A stretch of DNA of 28,193 nucleotides from an uncultured Collinsella sp. (GCA_900754275.1 CAAECF010000067.1:1-28193), one strand, 5' to 3'. Positions 16,250 to 25,131 are shown, numbered from the stretch's first letter. Made by a program: numbers and translations. The notes: generated by a model from the sequence alone, not told the origin.

Positions 16250-16384
16250 GATGGCTCCTTATTCGCTTGAACCGTTCGAGCCATTGTACCGCCCCAGGCT
16301 CTCCCATGCGTTGCGGTGCCATTTGGACGATTGAGGGCCTTACGGCCGAAAACCAACCAAATAGCACCATAAAGCCTGAGGTGG

Positions 16385-19300
16385 CTAAAGGTTGTAGGTG
16401 ACTACTTGAGGTTCGGCGGGTTTGACGAAGATGGTTGGATCCGGCTGCTCCGCGCGGACGAACTTGACGGTCACGGCCTCAAAGCCCGCCTTGTGCAGAA
16501 CATCAGCGTAGACGCGCGCCTGCAGGGCGTGCTTCTCCTGCAGCTGATCCGGCGTCTCGTCCGGTGTGCCGCCCGTCTTGTAGTCGATGACCAGCGCGCG
16601 CGACGGATCGGCCGGGTCGGTTGCCAAAGCGTCGATGGCGCCCTCGGCATATGCACCGTAGCGGGCAATGTCCTTGTCCTCACAGCCCAGCGAAAAGAAC
16701 GGCACCTCGGCGCGAACGCACGGCCACGCGAGCAGGTCGGCACGAACAGCCGACTTGAGCCAGCGGTCCAGGGCAACGTCGAAGCGTTCGCGCTGCTCCG
16801 GCGTCAGGCGCCACAAGCGTGCCAGCGCATCGGCGCGCACAGCGGGCAACACGTCGGCACCCATCTCGATCAGCCACTGGCAGGCAGCATGGAACGCCGA
16901 GCCCAGCGCCATGGGGTTGCCGGCGGGCTCAACGGCGGCCACGTCTGCATCCGTCATCTCAGAACCATCCGACTCCGCATCATCGCCGGCCTCGTCCATG
17001 GGCACGTGTGCCTCGGCGGCACGGTCCTCGGACTCGGCATGCAGCGCCGCGGCAATTGACGAGTAGCTGTACGAATCGCGCGCCGGATACGGGCAGGTGC
17101 CCATGCACACGCCCACCGCCTGGGGATACACGAGCTCAAACGCATCGGGCTCGGCGTCGGCAGGACCGGGCATAGTTGAGTGCGCAGCATTATCGGCGGC
17201 ATCGGCATCGCCGCGGACAAGCCTGCCCTCGGCATCCAGAGAAGCATTGGCCTCAAACGACTGCTCGCCAAAGGAAAAGTCCGCGAGCGAAATGAGCTCG
17301 TAGTCGCCCGGCTGGGAGTTGTCGAACACCAGGCGGTCGGCATCGAGCTGCGGCATGTCCAGGGCATCCGTCGGCAAAATGCGGCGCAGCACGTCGTAGG
17401 TCAGATCCGTCTCGACATCGAAGGTCGGCGCCGTCACCTTGCCGCGGCTCACGCCGACATCCATCGCCAGAATGACCAGCTCGCGCGCTCGCGTCATGGC
17501 GACATAGAGCAAGCGAGCCCGCTCCTCGAGCGAAAGCTGCAGGTCGTGGTTGCGCAGGCGAACGAATGCCTCGGCGGGAGAACCCGTCGCGCAGACATCC
17601 TCCATGAGCTCCGGCGGCAACCATAGCGACGTGCCCTTACCCTTAAACGCATGCTCAAACTGCTTTTTGACGTCATCGCCCTTTACGAACGTGCCGTCCG
17701 CGAGTTTAACGCCGTCGAAGCGCGCCGGCAGCGCCACGACCTGCGCTCCGCCCTCGACACGCCCCATCTGAGCCGCACCCGAAGACTTACGCACGCCAAA
17801 GCACTCCGCAACCGCCACGACCGGATACTCCAGGCCCTTGGAGGCATGCACCGTCATGATGCGCACCGCGCCGTCGCCCTCCTCGTTGAGGGCACCTGGG
17901 GCCTCCTTGCCCGCCAAGAAGCGGTCGAAGGCAAGCGCAATGGAACGCGGCGAGTTACCGAACTCGGCCTCCGCCTCGGCCACGGCATCGAGCGCCTTAA
18001 GCACGTTGGCGGCAATGGCCTTGCCCTCGGGACCACGCTGTGCCAGACGCACAAACCAGCCGGAGGCGTTGACAGTATCGCGCGCGATGGCGGCGAACGA
18101 ATCGCGGCCCACGCGACGAAGCGCATACCGCAGCACCTCGCGGGCGCGCGTCACGAGCGGCAAGTCTTGCAAACCCGGCACATCGGAATCGCTCATGATG
18201 CCCGCATCGATGTTGCGGCGCGAGGTCTCCCCCGTCTGGTCGTCCAGTTTGGTCGCCAGCGCCAGGAACTCCTGGGCGCCGAGCGCAAACATCGGCGAGG
18301 CGAGCAGCGGCATAAGGCCCTGCGCCGTATCGGCCGGATTGGCGAGTGCGCAGACCAGGGCACGCACCGTCTGCACCTCAGCTGCCTGGGCAAAGACCGA
18401 GCCGCCTGCGATCACGCAGTCGAGCTCTTGGTCGCGGAAGGCCTGCGCATAGACATCGGCGTTGGTCATGCGGCCCAGCAGCAGGACCATGCTGCCCTGG
18501 GGCTGGCCCGCTTTAACGAGTGCTTGGAATCGCTCCGCAATCGCGCGAGCTTTCGCCTGCGTTCGCTCCTGCGTACTGCCACCGGCAACGAAGATCGCCT
18601 GGCGGCGCGATGCCTTCGCCTTGAGCTTGTCCTCGCGTTCGTCGCTCGGTTCAAGATCCAAGAACCCCTGCATCAAACCACCGGTGTCGCCGTCAAAGAC
18701 GCGCGCCACATAGCGCAGCACCTCGTCGTGGCTGCGGAAGTTGCGTACAAGCTTGACGAGCTCGCCGGCGGGGGCATCGGACGTGGCGACCGTCTCGGAC
18801 GCCGTCGTCGAACCCACCTTGCGCTCCTGGCGACGGAACACCTCGACCTCGGCACCACGGAAGCGGTAGATCGACTGCTGCGCATCGCCTACGGTGCACA
18901 GTGCGCGCTCCCCCGCGCCCGTCAGGTAACGGATCAAATCGACCTGCATCTGGTCGGTATCCTGGAACTCATCGATCATGACCATCTTAAAGCGACCCTC
19001 ATAGGCCGCTCGAATAGCCGGGTAGTCGCGCAGCGCCTCGTACGCCATACGCAGTAGGTCGTTGTTATCGAGCGCGGACTGGCCGGCCTTCAGCGCGCGA
19101 TACTCAGCCTCCACGGAACGGGCCAGGCCCACCAGCGCATCGAGCGCGGGACCACCGCAGGCCAGCACGATATTGATAAACGCATCGGCAGCCTCGGCCT
19201 TGAGCAGCTCCACCTGTTCCTTAGGAAACGCCTTGCTCGCCCGAGGCATGCTGCACGACATCATGAGTCGCGCCACATCCTCCATGGTTTTGCCGCTCGC

Positions 19301-20011
19301 CTCAAACGCGTCGATGGCATCGAGTGCCACCTGCGCTTTCTCGGTCGCGGCCTTGCTCGCACCCAACGCCGCGCGATAGGCGTCGGCGAGTGCCGAGGTA
19401 TCGGCCTGGCCGCGCGCCACGCACACATCGTCCATGCCGCCCGGCAGCTGGCTCGATAGCTCCAGCAGGTCGCGCACCAGACCTTTGATGGTGGTACCGG
19501 CGCCAAACGGCCCGCCCTCGCCCGCCATGGGATACCAAGCGTAGAGGGCCTTAAGCGAGGCGGCGAGCTCAGGCGCGGCATCGGGCGCCGTCGCGCGCCC
19601 CAGCACATGCTCGACAGCCTGATCCATAAGCTCATCGGTATCGGTAAGCACCGTGAACTCGGGATCGATGCCCAGCTCCAACGCATGCGCGCGCAGGATG
19701 CGCGAACACATACCGTGAATGGTCGAGATCCAAGCGTCGTCGACGGTCAGGGCCTCCTCGTCCATACCCTCTTCGATAAGCGCGCGACGCACGCGGTCGC
19801 GAATCTCGGCCGCGGCATCTTTGGTGAAGGTAATGGCGAGCACCTGGTCCAGATGCTCAACGAACGGACCGGATTCGGGCGAGAGCGCGTAGACGATGCG
19901 GCGCGTGAGGGTAAAGGTCTTGCCCGAACCGGCACCCGCCGAGACAAACAGCGGACGGTCGAGCGTTTTGACGATCTGCAGCTGTTGCGGCATCAAAGTC
20001 GAAAGATCCAT
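16385..20011 (-). CDS. addA: AddA-like helicase-nuclease (UvrD/Rep family plus C-terminal PD-(D/E)XK nuclease)
   Basis: This is the helicase-nuclease subunit of an AddAB-type complex that resects double-strand breaks for RecA loading. The 1208-residue protein has Walker A AGAGSGKT (25-32), motif Ia TFTKDAAAEI, DEFQDTD (motif II), SKGLEYPVV (motif V), and YVAMTRARE (motif VI). The nuclease follows a long acidic linker rich in Asp, Glu and Ala: EGAIDAL, then VIDYKTG near residues 1142-1147 and QARVYADVL, which supply the metal ligands and the QxxxY motif. The ATG lies 3 bases beyond the addB stop; its Shine-Dalgarno GGAGGG is inside the addB end, implying coupling. An Actinobacteria AdnB-like assignment is possible but less likely given its partner. 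Confidence 0.9.
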   Translation of the reverse strand: MDLSTLMPQQLQIVKTLDRPLFVSAGAGSGKTFTLTRRIVYALSPESGPFVEHLDQVLAITFTKDAAAEIRDRVRRALIEEGMDEEALTVDDAWISTIHGMCSRILRAHALELGIDPEFTVLTDTDELMDQAVEHVLGRATAPDAAPELAASLKALYAWYPMAGEGGPFGAGTTIKGLVRDLLELSSQLPGGMDDVCVARGQADTSALADAYRAALGASKAATEKAQVALDAIDAFEASGKTMEDVARLMMSCSMPRASKAFPKEQVELLKAEAADAFINIVLACGGPALDALVGLARSVEAEYRALKAGQSALDNNDLLRMAYEALRDYPAIRAAYEGRFKMVMIDEFQDTDQMQVDLIRYLTGAGERALCTVGDAQQSIYRFRGAEVEVFRRQERKVGSTTASETVATSDAPAGELVKLVRNFRSHDEVLRYVARVFDGDTGGLMQGFLDLEPSDEREDKLKAKASRRQAIFVAGGSTQERTQAKARAIAERFQALVKAGQPQGSMVLLLGRMTNADVYAQAFRDQELDCVIAGGSVFAQAAEVQTVRALVCALANPADTAQGLMPLLASPMFALGAQEFLALATKLDDQTGETSRRNIDAGIMSDSDVPGLQDLPLVTRAREVLRYALRRVGRDSFAAIARDTVNASGWFVRLAQRGPEGKAIAANVLKALDAVAEAEAEFGNSPRSIALAFDRFLAGKEAPGALNEEGDGAVRIMTVHASKGLEYPVVAVAECFGVRKSSGAAQMGRVEGGAQVVALPARFDGVKLADGTFVKGDDVKKQFEHAFKGKGTSLWLPPELMEDVCATGSPAEAFVRLRNHDLQLSLEERARLLYVAMTRARELVILAMDVGVSRGKVTAPTFDVETDLTYDVLRRILPTDALDMPQLDADRLVFDNSQPGDYELISLADFSFGEQSFEANASLDAEGRLVRGDADAADNAAHSTMPGPADAEPDAFELVYPQAVGVCMGTCPYPARDSYSYSSIAAALHAESEDRAAEAHVPMDEAGDDAESDGSEMTDADVAAVEPAGNPMALGSAFHAACQWLIEMGADVLPAVRADALARLWRLTPEQRERFDVALDRWLKSAVRADLLAWPCVRAEVPFFSLGCEDKDIARYGAYAEGAIDALATDPADPSRALVIDYKTGGTPDETPDQLQEKHALQARVYADVLHKAGFEAVTVKFVRAEQPDPTIFVKPAEPQVVTYNL

Positions 20012-20014
20012 GGT

Positions 20015-23000
20015 CTACACGTCCCTCCTTACAAACGTTCCTTCGTGGTTATACGAGCAGCGCGCATGCGCGGCCTGAGCCGACATCGGGTCGACGGCGG
20101 CAACGTCGCCTGCCTCGAGTTCGTGCAGGCGCTCGGCGATGCCGGCCTCCACGCGATCGAGCAGGGCGTCGAAGTCCATGCTGCCACCCTCGCCGGGAAA
20201 GCCCTTCTTAAGCCCCGGGATGCGGCCGTCACCACGCTCCTCCTCGAGCAGCTCGGCACTCGCGGCGCCGCGCAGCGCCGGTTTGCCGCCCTTGGTCGAA
20301 AAATAGAGCGCCGCACGGGCATCCAGATCCAGCGCCCGGCGCATGGCCTGCGCATAGATAAGCGTCTGGGTATGGGGCGGCAGCCACCGCGGGTCGTCGA
20401 TGGCGGCCTCGCCCGATTCCTCGTCGCGCACCGTGGGGTCGGCGAGTTTAAACTCCTCAACGCCCGTGCGATGCTTGTAGTCGATTACCACGGCGCGATT
20501 CTCGGCATCCACATCCACGCGGTCGATGCGCCCGCCGAGCGGCCAGCCGGCATACTCGACCTGGAGCTCGTTGAACGCAAACTCCAGGTAGCGCGGCGCG
20601 AAGGGCGCGAGCGCCTCGGACTCGTAGGCAAGAACGCCCTCCAGCTGCGGCAAAATCTCGGCCACCTGGCGCTCCTCCACCGGGGAGAGCGGCACGAGCG
20701 GGCCCTCGGTACCGCGCTTGCCCGCATGCTCGGCCAAGGTCTCGTCAAAGACCTCGCGCAGCAGCTCCTTCGCGCGTGGCAGATTCATGGGTGTCACGCG
20801 CTCCATGCCCTCCTGGGGCAGACGGGCATGCAAGTGTTCCAGCACGTCGTGGACAAAGTTGCCCTTCTCCATATTGCCAAAGCCAGCGTCGATCGACTGG
20901 GGCTTCACGCGGTACGAGACGAACCAGCATAGCGGGCAGGTCGAATAGGCCTCGATCTGCGAGGCAGACGTCAGGCGCGGCACCAGCGGCGCATCCTCGC
21001 CCTCGCCATCGCGACGACGCAGGACCAGATACGGAATGGCTTCATCGCTCAGATGCTGGGGGGCTTCGCAGGTCACGCGCTCGCGCCTAAGACCTTCGCC
21101 TGCCGCGGGATCGAAGTCCCTTACGATATCGCCCTCACCCACACACTTCGCCTTGTCGGCGCCAACGGCCTTAGCGTCGTCAGCGGCCTTGTCGGCGTCA
21201 GCGGCCTTAGCATCGTTAGCGGCCTCGGCATGCGCCCGCAACTCGGTCCACACGGCCGCCGGATAGCACTCGCGCGCCTGACGATCGTGGGTCACACGGG
21301 CGAGCGTAACCGGACCACGCGACGCTTGTATCGCGCGGCCAAAGCGTGCGCGCAGCAAGGCCGCAGGCTCAAGCGTCACGTCCTCGCGACCGAGGCTCGC
21401 CGTCAGCGTGGTCAGCGGCCCCTCTTCGTGTGAGAGCGGATAGCTGTCCAGATCGACATCGGCAAACAGCACGGCATCGTAGCTGCCGGGGCGCAGAGCC
21501 GCCGCATCGGCAAGCGAAGCAAAGCGAACCTGGGCGCGTGGCGCACGGTCAACCTCGTAGGTCTCGTAATCGTAGGCGGCGCTACGCTTGTCCACCTTGG
21601 TTCGAATGTCATCGAGCACGGGCACGGTCGCGGCCTGCGACACGTTGAGCGCACGGGCGTCATTCATAAGGATGTCGATGACGTGGCGCAGCAGGGCCAC
21701 CTCCGCCTGGCGACGGGCCTGACCGTCGAGACCGCCAAGTGCGCGATCGGGCAGTGCCTCGGCAACGGCAAGCATGGCCTTGAGCGCCGTCACGGGTTTG
21801 TCGCGCCACAGCGCCTGGAACACGTCCGAGATCACGCACGGCACGCTCTTAAACCAGTTCTCGTCGCTCGCCGCTTTACGCGCGCCCCTCACCTGGCCCT
21901 GCACGCTCTGCAGCAGGCTCTTGACGCCCGCAGTGGTCTTGCTGCGCGACAGTCGCATATTCTTGTCGAACGTGCGCGCGCTGGCGGCGTCGGCACCCGA
22001 AAGCGGGCTGTAAATCCAGTCGGTAAGCTCCGGAGCGGGCCACCACTCAGTCTTAGAAGCTGCCCCTTCGTCGGCGGCCTTCATACGCTCGATCAGGTTG
22101 GCGAGCGCCGTGAACTGCCTGCCCGCAATGGATTGGGAAAACGCCGTGAACTCGGCCGTCTCGGCAGCAACGTGGCGCGCCGCCAAACGAGCGGCAAGCT
22201 CGCCGAACAGCTGGGGTGCCCGGGCGGACACCACGAGTACGCGCACGGGATCGACGGGTGCGGAGGCGGCATCGTTGACCTTGGACTCCTTGCGCGCTTT
22301 CACCATCTTATCGATGACGTCCGCATAGACACGGGCACGGGCATGGGGCCCGGCGACTTCCACAAAGGCAGGACGTACGACGGACTTTGGAGCAATCGCG
22401 GGAGCGCCGGCATCCTCGTCCAGCGGCGCGATCTCAAACAGCACACCGCGGACATCAAATGCCGCGGCAAGCTCCTCGCGCATCGCCGCTTGCTCGCGGG
22501 CAAGCAGCACGACAACCTCTCCCCCGTTGTTTGCCACGGCGGACAGCAGCTCGAGCAGGCTATACGTAAATGACGTGACGCCGCGCACGCAAACGGCGCG
22601 GGCGCACCCCGGCAGGTTGTCGGCCAAAGCGCCGGCCATAATGTCAGCCGCCTCGCAGGGCTCGACCATATCTCGACGGTCCAAACCGCGCGCATAGGCG
22701 CACAAAAGTTCAAACACGCGAGCCTCGGCGTCGCTTCTGGGCTTGGGCTTGCAAACGTTGTCGCAGCAACGCTCGGCACCTGTCCCTGCCACACCCGGCA
22801 GCACATCGCGAGCCATACGCGCGAGCATACGCACCGTGCCCTGGCTGCGCGAAAGCGGCTGCAGGTCGGCGTCGTCGAGACGCGCTACCATGTCCGAAAA
22901 CAGCATCTGGCGCTGCAGGTTGTCGACGAAACCGCGCCCGTCGCCCAAAAGCTCCCAAAGCGAGCGAAGCCACGATGTAGGCGTCTTGTAGTCAATACCC

Positions 23001-23167
23001 AGCGAAACGCCGGCTTCCGCCGCATCATGACGGCACAGGTCGAGCTCGGCAAACGTTGGCGCCAGCAGCACGGCACGCCCGTGGCGGGCAATAAGGTCGG
23101 CAAGCAGCGCCGCCTCGGCATCGCTCAAATCCGCGCCGGCGTTGGTGGTATAGATTCGAACAGGCAT
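20015..23167 (-). CDS. addB: AddB/RexB-like PD-(D/E)XK nuclease subunit
   Basis: This is the partner subunit of AddA, with the second nuclease of the complex. The 1050-residue protein has a C-terminal nuclease with GGRIDRVDVD (Asp 882), VIDYKHRTG (896-898) and QTLIYAQAM, all needed residues visible. The family SASQIEAYSTCPLCWF block precedes it. There is no N-terminal Walker A GKT (the region reads AVLLAPTFAELDL), as in RexB-type proteins. The iron-sulfur staple Cys set expected at the C-terminus (C-x2-C-x5-C) is reduced to a single C1037 followed by SYNHEGTF, so the cluster is probably absent. Residues 650-673 are a Lys/Ala/Asp tandem repeat. Only 3 bases separate it from addA. The ATG has GGAGG close by. 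It starts a transcription unit after the yerC terminator. Confidence 0.85.
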   Translation of the reverse strand: MPVRIYTTNAGADLSDAEAALLADLIARHGRAVLLAPTFAELDLCRHDAAEAGVSLGIDYKTPTSWLRSLWELLGDGRGFVDNLQRQMLFSDMVARLDDADLQPLSRSQGTVRMLARMARDVLPGVAGTGAERCCDNVCKPKPRSDAEARVFELLCAYARGLDRRDMVEPCEAADIMAGALADNLPGCARAVCVRGVTSFTYSLLELLSAVANNGGEVVVLLAREQAAMREELAAAFDVRGVLFEIAPLDEDAGAPAIAPKSVVRPAFVEVAGPHARARVYADVIDKMVKARKESKVNDAASAPVDPVRVLVVSARAPQLFGELAARLAARHVAAETAEFTAFSQSIAGRQFTALANLIERMKAADEGAASKTEWWPAPELTDWIYSPLSGADAASARTFDKNMRLSRSKTTAGVKSLLQSVQGQVRGARKAASDENWFKSVPCVISDVFQALWRDKPVTALKAMLAVAEALPDRALGGLDGQARRQAEVALLRHVIDILMNDARALNVSQAATVPVLDDIRTKVDKRSAAYDYETYEVDRAPRAQVRFASLADAAALRPGSYDAVLFADVDLDSYPLSHEEGPLTTLTASLGREDVTLEPAALLRARFGRAIQASRGPVTLARVTHDRQARECYPAAVWTELRAHAEAANDAKAADADKAADDAKAVGADKAKCVGEGDIVRDFDPAAGEGLRRERVTCEAPQHLSDEAIPYLVLRRRDGEGEDAPLVPRLTSASQIEAYSTCPLCWFVSYRVKPQSIDAGFGNMEKGNFVHDVLEHLHARLPQEGMERVTPMNLPRAKELLREVFDETLAEHAGKRGTEGPLVPLSPVEERQVAEILPQLEGVLAYESEALAPFAPRYLEFAFNELQVEYAGWPLGGRIDRVDVDAENRAVVIDYKHRTGVEEFKLADPTVRDEESGEAAIDDPRWLPPHTQTLIYAQAMRRALDLDARAALYFSTKGGKPALRGAASAELLEEERGDGRIPGLKKGFPGEGGSMDFDALLDRVEAGIAERLHELEAGDVAAVDPMSAQAAHARCSYNHEGTFVRRDV
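21150..21221 (-). repeat. Four tandem copies of an 18-bp unit inside addB
   Basis: Four adjacent 18-bp units (21150-21167, 21168-21185, 21186-21203, 21204-21221) differ at only a few positions, each starting GCCTT on the plus strand. They encode 6-residue repeats ending in DAKA or DKA (residues 650-673 of AddB), a flexible charged linker between the inactive helicase-like part and the nuclease. Unit number could vary between strains, because in-frame slippage would be tolerated. Confidence 0.85.
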
Positions 23168-23298
23168 GGTCCTCCACTCAAACCGTTCGCAATATTCAAT
23201 GCTTCCATCCTACCCGCCCACGCGGACAGATTGCTACCTCAGCTCCATGTTTTGGTGCAAAGCAACCTGACCCCAACGCACCAGCCGATTGCGGGCAT

Positions 23299-23325
23299 AT
23301 AAAAACCGCCCCCGAAGGGACGGTT
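23299..23325 (-). terminator. Intrinsic terminator of yerC
   Basis: On the minus strand AACCGTCCC (23325-23317) pairs with GGGGCGGTT (23312-23304) through a TTCG loop, with one G-U pair, followed by TTTAT after the arm. It lies 27 bases past the yerC stop codon and insulates addB, which must have its own promoter between about 23298 and 23168. No convincing -10/-35 pair was found there. Confidence 0.85.
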
Positions 23326-23352
23326 CTGCACAATTCGTTTGTTGTCGCTGGC

Positions 23353-23652
23353 CTACTCGCCATCCTCCAGCTTGATGAGGATCTTGCGATAGCCGCCGTA
23401 CTCGCCGTTCAGCGCCTTTGAAACGCGGCTCACCGTAGTGGACGAAGCGCCGGTGCGGGCCTGAACCTCAACATAAGGCTCGCCCTCATCCAGATAGCGC
23501 GCAACCTGCAGACGTTGCGAAAGATCGCAGATCTCGCGCGGCGTGCAGATATCGGTCAAAAACGCTTGGATATCCTTCTCGTCATCCAAAAGACTAAATG
23601 CGTGGACCAGCTGCTTGACATCAGGCTTGTCAAACATGTTCTCGATATTCAT
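23353..23652 (-). CDS. TrpR-like YerC/YecD-family regulator
   Basis: This is a small DNA-binding protein of the YerC/YecD group in the TrpR superfamily. The 99-residue product has the family pattern: CTPREICDLSQRLQVARYL helix pair followed by the helix-turn-helix GASSTTVSRVSKALN. The family in Firmicutes and Actinobacteria is usually annotated as a transcriptional regulator of unknown target. The start ATG at 23652 follows a weak GGTG-type site. A 100-base leader with two short hairpins lies between its promoter candidate and the ATG, and a strong terminator follows. It is a single-gene unit. Divergent genes lie about 320 bases upstream. Confidence 0.9.
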   Translation of the reverse strand: MNIENMFDKPDVKQLVHAFSLLDDEKDIQAFLTDICTPREICDLSQRLQVARYLDEGEPYVEVQARTGASSTTVSRVSKALNGEYGGYRKILIKLEDGE

Positions 23653-23975
23653 CGATCACCGCCAAACCCGCCATAAGGCATCGAAGTTGATACTGACATC
23701 GGGCATCGTTCGCCCGTTCTATGCAATAGGGCAACGCCTGTGGCTTTTGCCCGTAGCAGTTTAGCACACCACCAAACTAAAGCGACAAAACTCTCTGCCA
23801 GCGGCGCGTTTTCTAGGACGAACGCCGTTTTGAAACCGAATGCGCACGCAAGCTCCACGAATATCTGAGACAATGGGCGCCCAAACAGAGCCGTGCCCGA
23901 GCATCTGTCCGAGTTGCAAAGGCATGTGCCTCTCACGCTCCCTCACCACGCCATGCGCAAGAAAGGATTCACACC
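23653..23975. other. Divergent intergenic region between yerC and the holin-like gene
   Basis: No credible gene is present in these 323 bases; the frames in it are random-looking and rich in unusual residues. The left part holds the yerC promoter candidate and leader hairpins. On the right, the holin-like gene has AGAAAGGA before its ATG. GACAAT at about 23868-23873 is a weak -10 candidate for that gene, with no good -35. Nothing else is recognised. Confidence 0.5.
23700..23766 (-). promoter_or_regulatory. Extended -10 promoter and leader hairpins of yerC
   Basis: TGC-TAAACT (23766-23758 on the minus strand) is an extended -10 element, putting the start of transcription near 23751. A hairpin begins there: GGGCAA (23752-23747) with TTGCCC (23734-23729), plus an inner GCC/GGC stem. 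A second short stem, CGGGC with GCCCG (23716-23712 and 23704-23700), follows. The pattern resembles the fhs and mnmA upstream regions. Confidence 0.4.
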
Positions 23976-24341
23976 ATGCGCTTTATGCTCAACTGGCTTT
24001 TGACCTCAATCGCCATCGCGATCGCAACGTTTCTCGTCCCCGGCATTCAGCCCTTCGGCATGGCCGACGCCTGGGTCTGCTTTGCCTTCGTGGGACTGTT
24101 CCTGAACATCGTCGATTCGCTCGTCAAGCCGTTCCTGACGGTTATCTCGCTGCCGCTCACGATCATTACGCTGGGTATTTTTCAGCTCGTAGTCAACAGC
24201 TTTATGCTCGAGCTGGCCAGCTATCTGTCGGTCAATCTGCTGGGCGCGGGCATCTCCATCGCCAGCTTTGGATCGGCCTTTATGGGCAGCATCCTGGTGT
24301 CCATCATGCGCAGCATCCTCGACAGCATCGCCGAGGGCTAA
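23976..24341 (+). CDS. Phage holin-like small membrane protein (Phage_holin_4_2/YvlD type)
   Basis: The 121-residue product is almost entirely hydrophobic, with about four membrane helices (roughly residues 5-25, 30-50, 55-80 and 90-115) and a short polar end. The sequence VGLFLNIVDSLVKPFLTVISLPLTIITLGIF is the typical core of this family, in which polar residues are sparse (quoted motifs: DSLVKPFLT and LPLTIITLG). Despite the name, many are chromosomal proteins of unknown function, not lysis holins. AGAAAGGA lies 7 bases before the ATG. No phage genes adjoin it. A strong bidirectional terminator separates it from the convergent Rrf2 gene. Confidence 0.9.
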   Translation: MRFMLNWLLTSIAIAIATFLVPGIQPFGMADAWVCFAFVGLFLNIVDSLVKPFLTVISLPLTIITLGIFQLVVNSFMLELASYLSVNLLGAGISIASFGSAFMGSILVSIMRSILDSIAEG

Positions 24342-24381
24342 AACGGCCATTCCGGCCGCGCCCGTCTCAACAGCCCAAAAC

Positions 24382-24420
24382 GAAGGCCGCCCATCACAAA
24401 AATGGGCGGCCTTCTTATTT
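24382..24420. terminator. Bidirectional intrinsic terminator between the holin-like and Rrf2 genes
   Basis: A perfect 13-bp stem (GAAGGCCGCCCAT at 24382-24394 with its complement at 24402-24414), 7-base loop, is followed by TTATTT on the plus strand. On the minus strand the same stem is followed by GTTTT. It therefore serves both convergent genes: it lies 41 bases after the holin-like stop and 62 bases after the Rrf2 stop. Confidence 0.93.
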
Positions 24421-24481
24421 GCCAAGTCTCAAAGGGCGAGAGAATCTGCCATTTCCACCCCGTCCCCAAATGGCAGGTGGG

Positions 24482-24910
24482 CTAGATCACGTAGTCGTAG
24501 CCTTCGTTGGGAGCGACAAGTTGATCGAGCGTCACACCGTCGAGGTAGTCGTTGATAAGCTTGTCCAGGTTCTTCCACACGTCGAGCGTGGGGCACTCGT
24601 CAGAGCGCGAACAACCCTTGCAGTCGCCATCCAGGCAGGCGACCGGCGCCAGGCTGCCCTCGGTCAGGCGCAAGATCTCGCCCACCGTGTACTGCTCGGG
24701 CGGGCGCGTGAGCACATAGCCGCCGCCCTTGCCGCGCATGCCCGAGAGCATGTTGGCGCGCACGAGCGTAGCCAGAATATTCTCGAGGTACTTCTCCGAA
24801 ATACCCTGACGCGCCGCAATCTCTTTAAGCGGGATACGGCCTGTCGCCTGGTGCTCGGCCAGGTCGACCATAACGCGCAGGGCATATCTGCCCTTTGTGG
24901 AAACCAACAT
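24482..24910 (-). CDS. Rrf2-family transcriptional regulator with four cysteines
   Basis: This is a dimeric winged-helix regulator. The 142-residue product begins MLVSTKGRYALRVMVDLAEH, has the recognition helix region ISEKYLENILATLVRANML, the RGKGGGY wing, and a cysteine cluster at C92, C97, C100 and C106 (CLDGDCKGCSRSDEC). IscR binds a cluster with three Cys at similar positions; here there are four, so cluster or thiol sensing is likely but unproven. It faces away from cysK and is 254 bases from it, so it is the probable regulator of cysK and perhaps mnmA. The start has GAAAGG about 11 bases upstream. Confidence 0.92.
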   Translation of the reverse strand: MLVSTKGRYALRVMVDLAEHQATGRIPLKEIAARQGISEKYLENILATLVRANMLSGMRGKGGGYVLTRPPEQYTVGEILRLTEGSLAPVACLDGDCKGCSRSDECPTLDVWKNLDKLINDYLDGVTLDQLVAPNEGYDYVI

Positions 24911-24946
24911 ATATATAGCTGCCTTTCGGTCTTTTAATTCGTAGAA

Positions 24947-24974
24947 ATTCTAGCCGAAAAATTGGTTTTGAAAA
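24947..24974 (-). promoter_or_regulatory. Promoter candidate of the Rrf2 gene
   Basis: On the minus strand TTTTCA (24974-24969) and TAGAAT (24952-24947) are separated by 16 bases; the second matches the -10 consensus at 5 of 6 positions. Transcription would start near 24940, about 30 bases before the ATG. Confidence 0.45.
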
Positions 24975-25027
24975 TACCTATTCCCGTCAAGATGGTTAAT
25001 CGACTCGTAATAATCTTCTATTTCCTA

Positions 25028-25131
25028 TTGCGTTACTAGGCTTTGGTGTCTACTATGCTTGCCAACAGCAAAACGAACAACCTATAAGGTTTGTGGGTTT
25101 CGCTGCCACACACACCGTAAAACCACACGGT
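25028..25131 (+). promoter_or_regulatory. cysK promoter and leader with three small palindromes
   Basis: TTGCGT (25028-25033) and TACTAT (25051-25056), spaced by 17 bases, give a start near 25063 and a leader of about 100 bases. The leader holds AACCT-ATA-AGGTT (25079-25091), a TGTGG/CCACA stem (25092-25096/25106-25110) and ACCGT/ACGGT (25114-25118/25127-25131). Any of these could be the operator of the divergent Rrf2 regulator. No T-box or known riboswitch core was recognised. Confidence 0.45.

Noticed and set aside
16264..16280. Imperfect palindrome GCTTGAAC-C-GTTCGAGC as an SOS box
   Set aside because: The half-sites are separated by 1 base, not 4, so it does not fit LexA; the downstream gene is broken anyway.
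16336..16347. GGCC-TTAC-GGCC hairpin as the addA terminator
   Set aside because: The stem is only 4 bp and there is no T-run on either strand.
23649..23936. 95-codon minus frame upstream of yerC
   Set aside because: It has no recognisable domain, an odd composition, and overlaps the yerC promoter candidate.
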